Source: Puccinellia tenuiflora (lineage: Eukaryota > Streptophyta > Magnoliopsida > Poales > Poaceae). Taken from it: a stretch of DNA of 64,000 nt. A program made the translations under genes and the position numbers. Positions 52,181-62,215 of this stretch are shown here, piece by piece; the first letter of the stretch is position 1; each line of letters opens with the position of its first letter. Where the stretch lies: contig QRDG01000350.1 in the NCBI GenBank assembly GCA_012064385.1, positions 852,563 through 916,562 on the forward strand, read 5' to 3'. The notes beneath the pieces were generated by a model. That model was not told the origin of the DNA. It worked only from the letters and a program-made list of their open reading frames with translations, and ran no database searches.

Positions 52181-52436
52181 CATGCGTGAATCGATGCGTG
52201 GCGGAGCGACTGAATCGAGCCATCGATCCGCGACGGCGTAGCAGAGAGGGAAGCAGCCATTTGTGGATGCTTGTGTGCGTGCCGGCGTGCATGCATGCGA
52301 GCAGAATGCATGCGTGAATCGATGCGTACGTGGCGGAGCGACTGAATCGTCCCATCGATCCGCGACGGCGTAGCAGAGAGGGAAGCATCCATTCATGGAT
52401 TGATGTGTGCGTGCCGGCGCACATGCATGCGAGCAG
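52181..52436. repeat. 128-bp tandem duplication near the MULE right end
   Basis: Units starting 'catgcgtgaatcgatgcgt' at 52181 and 52309 share blocks such as 'ggcggagcgactgaatcg' and 'gcgtagcagagagggaagca', with small differences. It lies between the right terminal repeat and the small minus-strand gene, so could be part of that gene's promoter. Confidence 0.85.
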
Positions 52437-52644
52437 GTCAGTGCATGTGTGCGTGGCGAGCAACGCATGCATACCGGGCTGCGTCGATGCCAAAGCTGAG
52501 CATGCATAAAAGGCTGATCCAGTCGAAGCAGGCTCAATTGATTATCAACAACGGCCCAACCACACAAACGCAGCCCCACACCAACAAGCGATAGCCATCA
52601 GAGTCCCACGCGGCCCCACACGTCAGAGTTAACGGACCAGACGG

Positions 52645-52768
52645 AAACGTCCGCTTTGGGCATTCGTGAGAGTTTCAGCTAAGGGAATGGGGAAAAGTGA
52701 GCAAAATGTTTAAAGCTGGGGAAAACTGAGTACAACTAAGGAATGGGGGGCACAGGAGTAATAAACCC
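52645..52768 (-). repeat. MULE right terminal inverted repeat, 124 bp
   Basis: This is the inverse of 42925-43048 with one mismatch, ending ...AATAAACCC at the outer edge. Confidence 0.93.
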
Positions 52769-52777
52769 ATTTTTAAA
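52769..52777. repeat. Target site duplication, right copy
   Basis: ATTTTTAAA, identical to 42916-42924. Removing the MULE and one copy rejoins the phrase 'ccactaatttttaaatggcccactaat', in keeping with the local low-complexity repeat. Confidence 0.92.
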
Positions 52778-53500
52778 TGGCCCACTAATTCAAAAAATTC
52801 CTAAAATTAATTCTACAATTTTGACCTAACTTTTAAAAAAATTCCTAAAATTAATTCTAACCTAAATTAATTCTACAATTTTGGTCTAACTTTTAAAATT
52901 TGCTAGACAAATTGCTAAATAATTATTCTAACTAAAATTTCTAGATAAATATTCCAACTAAAATTGCTAGACAAATTGCTAAATAATTTCTAAATAATTA
53001 TTCTAACTAAAATTGCTAGACAAATTGCTAACCTAACTAAGAAAATTTGCTAACCTAACTAACTAAGAAAATTTGCTAGCCTAACTAATTAATCTAACTA
53101 AAATTGCTAGCCTAACTAAAATTTGCTAGCCTAACTAAACTTGCTAGAAAATTTGCTAACCTCGGGTTGGGGGACAAGGAGCGGGCGGCGGAGAAGGAGG
53201 GCGGAGCGGAGGAGGGCGGCGGAGGGCCGAGGCGTCGGGTTGGCGGAGCGGAGGGCCGAGGCGGAGGGCGGCGGGCGTCGGGGTGGCGGAGTGCGGCTGA
53301 GGCGGGCGGAGTGCGAAGTGCGGCCGAGGCGGAGGGCGTCGGGCGGCGGAGTGCGGCGGAGTGCGTCGAGGCGGAGTGCGTCGAGGCGGAGTGCGGCGGA
53401 GTGCGTCGGAGCGGAGCAGGGCTTCGCCGGGATGGATCGATGCGCCGGCCGGTTGGGGGAGAATGAGCCGTTTCGGCTCCAAGATTTGCAAACAAAGGCA
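52778..53500. mobile_element. Low-complexity part of the CACTA element
   Basis: 52800-53150 is an irregular array of 'aaattgctagac / taactaaa' motifs, similar in character to the flank at 42680-42920 on the other side of the MULE. 53160-53460 is an irregular GC-rich array of 'ggcggagtgcg' motifs whose open frames on both strands are compositional. I see no gene. Confidence 0.6.
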
Positions 53501-53639
53501 AAAAAAAAGGCCTTTACCTTTTGTCCCGGTTGGTAGCACGAACCGGGACTAAAGGTCCCCCAGCCCGCGCAAATTTTGGCGGCTGATCAAAAGGCCTTTA
53601 GTCCCGGTTGGTAGGACCAACCGGGACCAAAGGTTTTTT

Positions 53640-54300
53640 TTCTTTAATTCGTTTTAATAAAAATCAATTTTCTGCATATTTTATGATCTGGTTATCAGGA
53701 AAATTCAAGTAATATATCAAATTGTTCAGTAAAATTTAATCTATCTATTTATAACAAATGCATTAATATTTGAAATGTTTTTGAATGTGACTTTAAATAA
53801 TTTTTGCATACTTTCGAATATGAAAAGTGTTTGAATTTGAATAACTGTCCCAAAACCATTTTTTGTTTTCTAAAATAATTAATCTAACTATTTGAACTAT
53901 TAACCATTTTGCCATTTTCAATAAAAAATGTATTAACTAGTATTTTTTGCATATTTTTGAATATGACAATACTTTCAACATGAAAAATATTTGAATTTGA
54001 ATAACTAATCCAAAACAATTTTGCCATTTTCATTTTTTAGTGTCAAAACATACTTATATCTATTCATTTAATTTATATCTATTCATTTAATTTATATCTA
54101 TCAATTTTTTATATCCATTCATTTCATTTATATCTATTCATTTAATTTATATCTATTGAATTAATTTATATCTAATCAATTAATTTATATATATTCATTT
54201 AATTTATATCTATTGAATTAATTCATATCTAATCATTTCATTTATATCTATTGAATTAATTTTGCCAATTTCAATTAAAAAATGGATTAACTAATATTTC
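53640..54300. repeat. AT-rich region with 'tttatatctattcat' tandem motif
   Basis: Between 54046 and 54250 an irregular repeat of about 20 bp (tttatatctattcatttaat) occurs nearly ten times. The surrounding DNA is AT-rich and without genes. At 54330-54410 a shorter block (ccaatgacaacagtacggaatg) is duplicated. Confidence 0.75.
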
Positions 54301-54426
54301 AACGACCAAATACAAATCATTTGTCCTAACCAATGACAACAGTACGGAATGACAACAGTAGATCATTTGTCCTAACCAATGACAACAGTACGGAATGACA
54401 ACAGTGGATCATTTGTCCTAACAATC

Positions 54427-54957
54427 TTAGTCATACTCCTGCCTAGGCCTATAATACTCGTCCTCGTAGTCGTCGTTGTCGCTGTCATCGGACGACGCTC
54501 GTGGCTCCAACCTCGACGGGTGAGCATGCCTGGACTGGATGTGAGGGTAGCGCAGACGGGGGTTATCGCCGGCCGTGATGTAGTCCATGACGCTCTGGAG
54601 AGTCCGGCCACCCCACCACAGCCGACGGCCGGCCTCGTTGAAGTTCGAAGGAGGCGGGCCGTCCTCCTCGTACCTGGCGAGTGTCATCTCACGCCGATTG
54701 ATGAAGAAGGCATCCCAAGTCGGACGGTAGTCGGGATGCCAGCGGGGATCCATCTGCTGCTCCGGCGTGAGCTCGAGGTAGTAGTGGTTCGTGATGGCCG
54801 CCCGGCGCGCCACACCTTGAGGGACAGGAGGGACCGGCACGCCTCCGGCGCTCAGCCACCAGTCGGCGGGGACGCGGTAGCCGGGCGGGCAGGGGTAGTT
54901 CGAGGCACAAAGCGCCTCCGCCTCAGGGTAGGTTAGAGTGGGTACGGTGGAAGCCAT
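54427..54957 (-). CDS. CACTA-associated ORF of 176 aa, unknown function
   Basis: The frame begins MASTVPTLTYPEAEALC and ends in an acidic, Tyr-rich tail (SSDDSDNDDYEDEYY). I prefer the ATG at 54957 over an upstream in-frame ATG at 55086, because the intervening residues look like translated leader and a TATATATAG stretch lies at 55021-55030. The protein has a PPVPQG/WW-rich middle and no domain I recognise. It lies downstream of the transposase gene in the same orientation, as accessory ORFs of CACTA elements do. Confidence 0.6.
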   Translation of the reverse strand: MASTVPTLTYPEAEALCASNYPCPPGYRVPADWWLSAGGVPVPPVPQGVARRAAITNHYYLELTPEQQMDPRWHPDYRPTWDAFFINRREMTLARYEEDGPPPSNFNEAGRRLWWGGRTLQSVMDYITAGDNPRLRYPHIQSRHAHPSRLEPRASSDDSDNDDYEDEYYRPRQEYD

Positions 54958-55313
54958 GGGAGAGTGATGAGGTTGCAGATATGAGTTTAGATGTGATATT
55001 GCAATGGCGGCCAAGCCTACATATATATAGTGAGAAATGGCGGGAAGACGAAGGAGGGAAGCGGTGGAAAGCGCGGAAAGAAGCACACGGATTGTGTGTT
55101 TCCTTCGAGCGCTTGTGAGCCGTTGGATCAGAGGTGTGTTTCCTTCGAGCGCTTGTGAGCCGTTGGATCAGAGGTGTGTTTCTTTCGACGCTCCTTTAGT
55201 CCCGGTTCCAGCTACCAACTGGTACTAAAAAGGTGAAGATAAGGCACACATATCAACGCTCCTTTAGTCCCGGTTCCAGCTACCAACCGGGACTAAAAAG
55301 GTGAAGAGTTGCC

Positions 55314-55322
55314 CTATATAAG
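55314..55322 (+). promoter_or_regulatory. TATA box ahead of the hairpin cluster
   Basis: CTATATAAG lies about 80 bases before the first hairpin, on the plus strand. This is opposite to the two CACTA reading frames on either side. Confidence 0.5.
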
Positions 55323-55392
55323 TACCCACCATGAGGAGGAAGAGGAAGAACAAGAGCACGGCTAAAGCAGAAAGAGAAGACAGAGGACTCCT

Positions 55393-55742
55393 CTATGCAC
55401 AAGCTTCTTGAAGATGTCGTTGGGCAGTGACCTATGACATCTTCGAGGGGCTCTGCATAGAAGCGTTCTCTCAGTACTAAGAGGGTTCTATCTAGAAATC
55501 CTTCAGTTCATCGACCGAATACAAATCATTCGGATTCCCTGCATACGTCCTACGGTGCATTTGATATGCGGGCACTCTCTAGCCACTGTAGGGCTGTATG
55601 CAGGTGAAACCGTGTGTTTTGTTCTATCTAGAAATCCTTCAGTTCATCGACCGAATACAAATCATTCGGATTCCCTGCATACATCCCGACGGTGCATTTG
55701 ATATGTGGGCACTCTCTAGCCACCGTCGGGCTGTATGCAGGG
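55393..55742 (+). ncRNA. Cluster of three miRNA-precursor-like hairpins
   Basis: Three foldbacks follow one another. H1 spans 55393-55460 (arms CTATGCAC...GATGTC and GACATC...TGCATAG). H2 spans 55538-55604 and H3 55674-55742 (arms CCTGCATAC...GGTG and CAC...GTATGCAGG). H2 and H3 belong to a 136-bp tandem duplication starting at 55485 and 55621. Between them a stem pair changes from T-A to G-C on both arms, which keeps the helix. Stems are about 20-25 bp with small bulges and loops of 17-27 bases, sizes compatible with plant pre-miRNA, though no known miRNA is recognised and transcription is unproven. Confidence 0.5.
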
Positions 55743-56140
55743 GAACCTTTGTGTTTTGTTCCAACTTTTTCTGAGTTTTCAGAACATAGTTACATAAAAG
55801 GTTTAATGCATTTTCTTTAGAACCAAGTGGTACCAAAAGGAATGGGACATTGTGTGCCAAGTTTGAGAACACTCATACATAAATTGTTTAATATATTATT
55901 ACACATAACCAACATCCCCATCTATCATATGTGCCTTGCTTATGATCGCTTCTTCGGCCGTAACCATGGAGCATCTTCATTATGTAACGGGATGTTTGGG
56001 CCAGTTTTCACTGTGAAGGGCGGAATTTCATCAAACTTATCATAATGTGCTGACATGTCTGTCTTGTCCTCGACTCCCACGATGTTTCTTTTCCCTGAAA
56101 GAACTATGTGACGCTTTGGCTCATCGTGTGATGTATTGCT

Positions 56141-59100
56141 TTACTTATTTTTTCCTTTTTTCGGTCTGGAGGACATGTCCTTCACATAGAAAACCTGAGC
56201 CACATCATTGGCTAGGACGAATGGTTCGTCTGTGTAAGCAAGATTCTTGAGATCCACTGTTGTCATTCCGTACAGCTGGTCTACCTTTACCCCTTCTCCA
56301 TTCATGTTGACCCAACTGCACCGAAACAAAGGGACCTTAAAAGTAGGTCCATAGTCAAGTTCACATATCTCCTCTATGTAACCATAGTATGTGTCCTTTT
56401 GCCCATTCTCGTCTGTTGCATCAAAGCGGACACCACTGTTTTGATTGGTACTCTTTTTATCTTGGGCGATCGTGTAAAATGTATTCCCATTTATCTCGTA
56501 CCCTTGGAAATTCAATACAGTCAAAGATGGTGACGCGGCCAACAAGTAGAGCTGATTTCCAACAGTGGTGTCATTCATGAGATGTAATCGCAACCAACTG
56601 CCGAAAGTCTCCATGTGTTTTTCTTTAATCCAGGAGTCAGGCTTCCCCGGGTTTTTGGAGCGTACACTATTCTTGTGTACCTCGATATACGGAGCCACGA
56701 AGGTGGAACTTTGTAGAACTGTGTAGTGTGCTTGAGTGAAAGAAAGCCCGTCCCTACATATCATTGCTTTCTTTCCTAGCGTGCCTTTTCCACTAAGTCT
56801 TCCCTCATGCCGCGATTCAGGAATACCAATCGGCTTAAGGTCAGAAATAAAGTCAACACAGAACTCAATGACCTCCTCTGTTCCATAGCCCTTGGAGATG
56901 CTTCCTTCTGGCCTAGCACGGTTATGAACATATTTCTTTAAGACTCCCATGAACCTCTCAAAGGGGAACATATTGTGTAGAAATACATGACCGAGAATGG
57001 CAATCTCGTCGACTAGGTGAACCAGGAGATGCGTCATAATATTGAAGAAGGATGGGGGGAACACCAACTCAAAACTAACAAGACATCGGACCACATCCCT
57101 CTGTAACCTTGGCATACTTTCTTGATCGATTACCTTCTGAGATATTGCATTGAGGAATGCACATAGCTTCACAATTGGTACTCGAACATTTTCCGGTAGA
57201 AGCCCCCTCAATGCAACCGGAAGCAACTGCGTTATAATCACGTGGCAATCATGAGACTTCAGGTTTTGGAAATTTTTATCTACCATATTTATTATTCCCT
57301 TTATATTTGACGAGAAGCCAGCCGGGACCTTGATACTCCTCAGGCATTCAAAAAAGATTTCCTTCTCTGCTTTGGTAAGAGCGTAGCTGCTTTGACGCCC
57401 TTTATCCGTGTGCTTGTTGTATGGGTCTTTCATATGTTGTTGGTCCTCCCGTGCTTCTGGTGTATCTTTTGTCTTTCCATACACGCCCAAGAAGCCTAGC
57501 AGGTTCACGCAAAGATTTTTCGTCACGTGCATCACATCGATTAAAGACCGGACCTCTAGGACTTTCCAATAGGGTAGCTCCCAAAATATAGATTTCTTCT
57601 TCCACATGGGCGCGTGTCCGGTAGCGACGTCTTTCAGAACAGATTGACCACCAGGACCCTTTCTAAAGATTACTTCTATGTCCTTGACCATACCAAATAT
57701 AGCATCACCATCAGGGAGGTTAGGCTTCTTCCGGTGATCTGCCTCACCTTTGAAATGCTTGCCTTTCTTTCTTACGAGATGATTGGTTGGAAGAAATTGA
57801 CGACACCCCAGGTACACAACCTTATTACATTTTTCCAAATATGTACCTTTAGTCTTATCTAAACAGTGCGTGCATGCGTTGTATCCCTTGTTTGACTGTC
57901 CTGAAATATTACTAAGAGCAGGACAATCATTGATGGTTACAAACAACAACGCTCGTAGGTCAAATTCCAGCTGTTTGTGCTCATCCCACACACGTACACC
58001 TGGTTTGGCCCACAACTGCAAAAGTTCATCAACTAATGGCCTTAGGTACACATCAATGTCGTTGCCGTGTTGCTTCGGGCCTTGGATGAGCACTGATATC
58101 ATAATGAACTTCCGCTTCATGCACAACCAAGGAGGAAGGTTGTAGATACATAGAGTCACGGGCCAGGTGCTACGACTGCAGCTCTGCTCCCCAAAAGGAT
58201 TCATGCCCTCTGTACTTAGACCAAACCATAAGTTCCTTGTGTCACCTGCAAAGTCCGAGAACTCTCTCTCGATTTTTCTCCACTGCGACCCATCGGTGGG
58301 GTGTCTCAACTTCTTGTCTTTCTTACGCTCTTCTTTGTGCCATCGCAACAACCTGGCATGCTCTTTGTTTCTGAACAGACGTTTTAACCGTGGTATTATA
58401 GGAGAATACCACATAACCTTAGCAGGAACCCTCTTCCTGGGGGGCTCGTCATCGCCCTCAACATCACCAGGGTCATCTTGTCTGATCTTGTACCGCAGTG
58501 CAGTGCATACCGGGCATGCATCCAAATTCTCGTACTCCTCACCGCGGTAGAGGATGCAGTCATTAGGGCATGCATGTATCTTTTGCACATCTAATCCTAG
58601 AGGGCAGATAGCCTTCTTTGCTTCGTACGTAGTCTCAGGCAATTCGTTATCCTTTGGAAGCTTTGGCTTCATTATTTTCAGTAACTTCTCAAATCCCTTG
58701 TCAGATAAACTAGTCTCTGCCTTCCATTTCAGCAATTCCAGTGTGGTACCGAGCTTTGTGCTGCCATCTTCGCAATTTGGGTACAGCAACTTTTTGAGAT
58801 CCTCTAGCATGGCCTCCAACTTCATCTTCTCCTTTTCTGTATCGCATTATCGTTTTGCATCAGAAATGACCCGACCAAGACCATCATCGGGCTCATCTGA
58901 TGCCCGTTGTTCTTCACCTCCTTCTTCTTCATTGTCTTCCATCGCAGTATCACCGTATTCTTTAGGGAACATAGGATAGTTGTCATCATCTTCTTCTTCT
59001 TCATTGTCTTCCATCATAACCCCTCTTTCTCCGTGCTTGGTCCAACAATTATAGCTGGGCATGAAACCTCTCCGAAGCAGGTGGCCTTGAAGGGTTCTCG

Positions 59101-59263
59101 AGGAAGAGTGCTCCTTGACGTTCCGACAGTCCACACATGGACAAGGCATAAAACCATCCTCTTTGTTTGCCTCAGTCACAACGAGAAATTTATGCAGGCC
59201 TGCAATAAAATCGGGACTGCGTTGGTCGCCGTACATCCATCGCTGCCGTTCATCCATCTGCAT
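56141..59263 (-). pseudogene. CACTA TNP2-type transposase with one in-frame stop
   Basis: The frame from ATG 59263 to the stop at 56141 is continuous over 1,041 codons except for one TAA at 58849-58847. The 138 residues before it hold the transposase-associated N-terminal domain (FMPCPCVDCRN, LLRRGFMPSY). The 894-codon remainder carries the tnp2 core (ACPNDCILYRGE, SLIDVMHVTKNL), the DUF4218-like part (FFNIMTHLLVHLVDEI, NRARPEGSISKGY) and the DUF4216-like C-terminus (YYGYIEEICELDYG, VPLFRCSW). The C-terminus is Lys-rich. Translation could also start at ATG 58825, giving a protein lacking the N-terminal domain. Acts on CACTA termini as a DDE-type nuclease (family knowledge). Apart from the stop the gene looks intact, so inactivation is recent or a sequencing error. 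Confidence 0.9.
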
Positions 59264-59843
59264 ATCATATAATTAGGTTTATCAAATACCATTAGAATAA
59301 CATCTTGAATAGTGAAATGACCACCGTACATCGACACATGCAATATTTGTATCAATTACAGATAAAAAGGACAAGGTTGCTAACCTCGATCGATCGGAGG
59401 AAAGAGAGAGGAGAAAGCTTTAAGTGTGGCTCGGGCACCTCATATCATTTTGTGTGAACTTAAGTGTGGCTCGGGCATTTCATCGAACACCTCTAGTGCA
59501 TAGCAAAGGAAAACAAACTAGCACCCACCTCTCACACCTCCTAGCAGGAAAAAAAAGAGAGGAGAAAAGCTGGCTGGCTTGGTGCATATATAGGCAGGGG
59601 AGGAGTATTAGTCCCGGTTCTTGCTATGAACCGGGACTATTGCTCTGGGGCGCGCCACGTGTTCGGCGCGGGAGCTTTAGTCCCGGTTCGTAGCACGAAC
59701 CGGGACTAATGACCCCATCCGAACCGGGACCAATGTCTCACGGGGCCCTGGCAGCTCGAACCGGGACCAATGCCAGGCATTGATCCCGGTTTGTGGCCGA
59801 ACCGGGCCTAATGGCTTTCCGAAAGGCCCTTTTTCTACTAGTG
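59264..59843 (-). mobile_element. CACTA terminal region with subterminal repeats
   Basis: It comprises the transposase leader and the terminal zone. At least six 'cccggttcg / cgaaccggg' motifs in both orientations lie at 59608-59810. These are the likely transposase-binding subterminal repeats. A duplicated block 'taagtgtggctcgggca' occurs near 59420 and 59461. The terminus TAGTG ends at 59843. Confidence 0.8.
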
Positions 59844-60680
59844 CTAGTAACGAAAATAGTTATGAAGCATACGTGTCAGTTGAGACCAAATGTAAACCAA
59901 ATATGAAATAAGCAAAGGTAATCATGCATATATAAAATCTAAGTGAAACAATGAAGAAAAAATTAGATGTAATAATTTTTCACCATCGGTCTCTTTAAAT
60001 AATACAATGGGTTGAACGATATACTTTGCAAAATTATATTTCTTACAAATAAATTATGTTTCTTTGATTGGTCATTTAAAGTTTTTATGTGTAGATCTTG
60101 CTCATCAACATTATAGTTTCGATCAAACCGGAAACAAATAAATTATTCACAAGGTGTACCTCTTTAAATGTGTTGGGAGAGCACAGTGGTGGCATGACTT
60201 GAACAATACCTTGCCCCGCCTTCGAACGACCTTCTAACACCGGTCTTCTTCTTTTTCAGGATCTCGTGTCTCATCATTCTGACGTTGTTATCAATCGAAA
60301 ATAGTTTTGGTATATTTTCTTGTTTTTGATGCTCATAAATTTATTTGGCACGAAACTTATAGGATAACATGTAAGCTCCTTTGCATCCATATATTTCAAG
60401 CATGGATGTTTTGCTACGCTTACCATGCTCTTGCTCATCAAAGTTTGCCTCTTTTGGTTTGATGGAACCGACACATGTACTATTTGATTCGTCTTTTTCA
60501 ATAAACAAACTACTCATACTATATGAATCATTCTTATTTTACTTGGTTCTATCAACTCGCAAAACTTCATCTTCCTGCCTCTATCTAGCAGATGGTTCAA
60601 CTTGGAGTGTCTTGTCGATCCTTCTTGAAATTTGCAACAAACGTCTGCAACTCTTCCACTTCGCACTTCCTTTTGAGCAT
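59844..60680. other. AT-rich DNA without a recognisable gene
   Basis: No open frame of substance and no clear transposon ends are visible. The right part (60590-60680) is the broken 3' end of the gene-like ORF described next. Confidence 0.4.
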
Positions 60681-61230
60681 CTCACGCTCTTTCTTGAATA
60701 CCTAGTAAATTTTTGCAACATTCCTCCGACAAATCATCAAGCGTAATGATGTTATTTGTGTTAACCTCTGCTAGACAAGATTGTGCCCCCAATGATTTTA
60801 GCCTCTTTCGACAATGAGGTTTTGCAATAACTTTGCAATTGTGCAGGGATGTAACGTACACTACGGTATTAGGAGAGGACACATGAGCACCAGTATAATT
60901 TTCACTTGTGTGAACGTGGGAAACCGAACTATGAATATCATCGGTTGCATATGGTGCCATGAAGTTGGTAACATGAGGTGTAGCAATTAGCCAAATATCT
61001 TGTAGTAACATGGACAATGTAACTCCTCTGTCCACCAACATATTTGAAGGTGTACTAACGTATTGTGAGTTACTTGTCGATGTACAAAATAATGAAACAA
61101 CTTCTTGCATGCTATTGAAATTTCTAACATGAGGTGTCTGAGATTGATTAACCGAACTATCCATGTTAATCATCGGCGTATGGATATGTGGGGTAGCTGA
61201 TACACGAGAATTCGAATATACATATTGCAT
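60590..61230 (-). pseudogene. Gene-like remnant of unknown family
   Basis: An open frame from ATG 61230 to 60682 encodes 182 residues (start MQYVYSNSRVSATPH) with Ser/Thr/His-rich content. After the frame change near 60705 another frame continues as a charged coil (FKKEREMLKRKCEVEELQ) to a stop near 60605. Reading the two together suggests a former protein with a C-terminal coiled coil and either a 1-base frameshift or a lost intron. I do not recognise the family. It may be the last exon of a transposon-borne or host gene. Confidence 0.35.
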
Positions 61231-61814
61231 GTTGCCACTAAAAAATAATTAAAGATGCATTGAGTGAATTATGTATAAGCTTTTTGCATGCAATTAGATG
61301 TATAATTGAGAGAACTAGGGCTAGCCAATAGAATATGTTCATCAAATGTTCAATAACTAACATAAAGGCTATTTGCATCTACAAAGGTGAGTTGTGTATT
61401 CATGTTTCCGTTGAAGATTGCATCCTCTTGATGACACTCTTTTCGTAGAATGTATGATCACGAAAATCCATTTGAAGCTTCGTCCCAAGCGGGGTCACCA
61501 AAAAATGTATTCACACAAGAACATGTCATCATGTACCCCTGTCATCAAGAACATGTTATCGCCGCCTCCAATGATGTTAGGTAGGGGTGCCGCCGGGCCT
61601 TCAAGGGCCTTGGTTTGCTCATACATGTTGGTGTTGACCATGGTCATGTTGTCACATCAACCCTCCCCCCTTTCTCCTTCCTCCTATAGCCACAACGTTT
61701 GCAAACTAAACCTACCTAGTTTACAAGATTGATGATTCATGTGAAGACTAGACTTGTCATTTGTGGGTGAATATTTTATCCTTGGAACTACTTAATTAGA
61801 AGTATCTGGTTTGG

Positions 61815-62215
61815 CGGAAATTCACTTGTGCACCCGAGCTCACATGCACCTGTTATTTTCGAGCATTTTTTAAAAATAGTAAAACATTACGAAAAAATCT
61901 GAAAAAAATTGGTGACACACACATATGAGTTTTTCACAATCGTGCAAAATTTCGGAATGAAATGACAAATTCTGTGCTCTGTGCAAAAAAGACAAAATCT
62001 GTGTTTTCAAATTTGTGTTTTTAGATCTAATTCTGACAACTGTATTTGTCTTTTTTATACAGAGCACATAATTTGTCATTTCATTCCGAAATTTTGCACG
62101 ATTGTGAAAAACTCATATGTGTGTGTCACCAATTTTTTTCAGATTTTTTCGTAATGTTTTACTATTTTTTAAAAATGCTCGAAAATACCAGGTGCATGTG
62201 CACCCGGGTGCAGAA
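61815..62215. mobile_element. 401-bp foldback MITE with TTTGG target duplication
   Basis: The two halves are long inverted repeats. Terminal blocks are TGTGCACCCGAGCTCACATGC on the left and the inverse of TGCATGTGCACCCGGGTGC on the right. The same peptide frame appears on both strands. TTTGG stands on each side (61810-61814 and 62216-62220). Copy B of the surrounding duplication has a single TTTGG at 63098-63102 and no insertion, so the empty site is visible in the window. Confidence 0.9.

Larger units (their letters stand above)
42925..52768 (+). mobile_element. Complete Mutator-like element (MULE), 9,844 bp
   Basis: Both termini are present: 124-bp terminal inverted repeats starting GGGTTTATTACTCC and differing at one position, and a perfect 9-bp target duplication outside. 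Inside are an intact transposase gene (43366-46695, +), an intact GRF zinc-finger gene (49383-50418, +) and an intact small gene of unknown function (51464-51886, -), plus several tandem repeats. It lies within CACTA-derived DNA. With intact ends and transposase the element may be autonomous (inference). Confidence 0.93.
53501..59843 (-). mobile_element. CACTA (En/Spm) element, minus orientation
   Basis: The right edge reads, on the minus strand, CACTAGTAGAAAAAGGGCC, a CACTA terminus. Many inverted 'gtcccggtt / aaccgggac' subterminal motifs occur at 59600-59820, 55195-55290 and 53525-53630, a hallmark of this Triticeae group. It encodes a TNP2-type transposase (broken by one stop) and a second ORF, both on the minus strand. 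A clean left CACTA end is not visible. The element probably continues beyond 53500 across the MULE to about 42297, where a Copia-like LTR begins. Confidence 0.82.

Noticed and set aside
52080..52580. Minus-strand frames of 93-198 codons rich in His, Thr and Cys
   Set aside because: They translate the tandem duplication in several frames and have no domain.
53112..53552. Frames of 100-130 codons in both directions
   Set aside because: They come from a GC-rich array of 'ggcggagtgcg' motifs; the same DNA is open in several frames.
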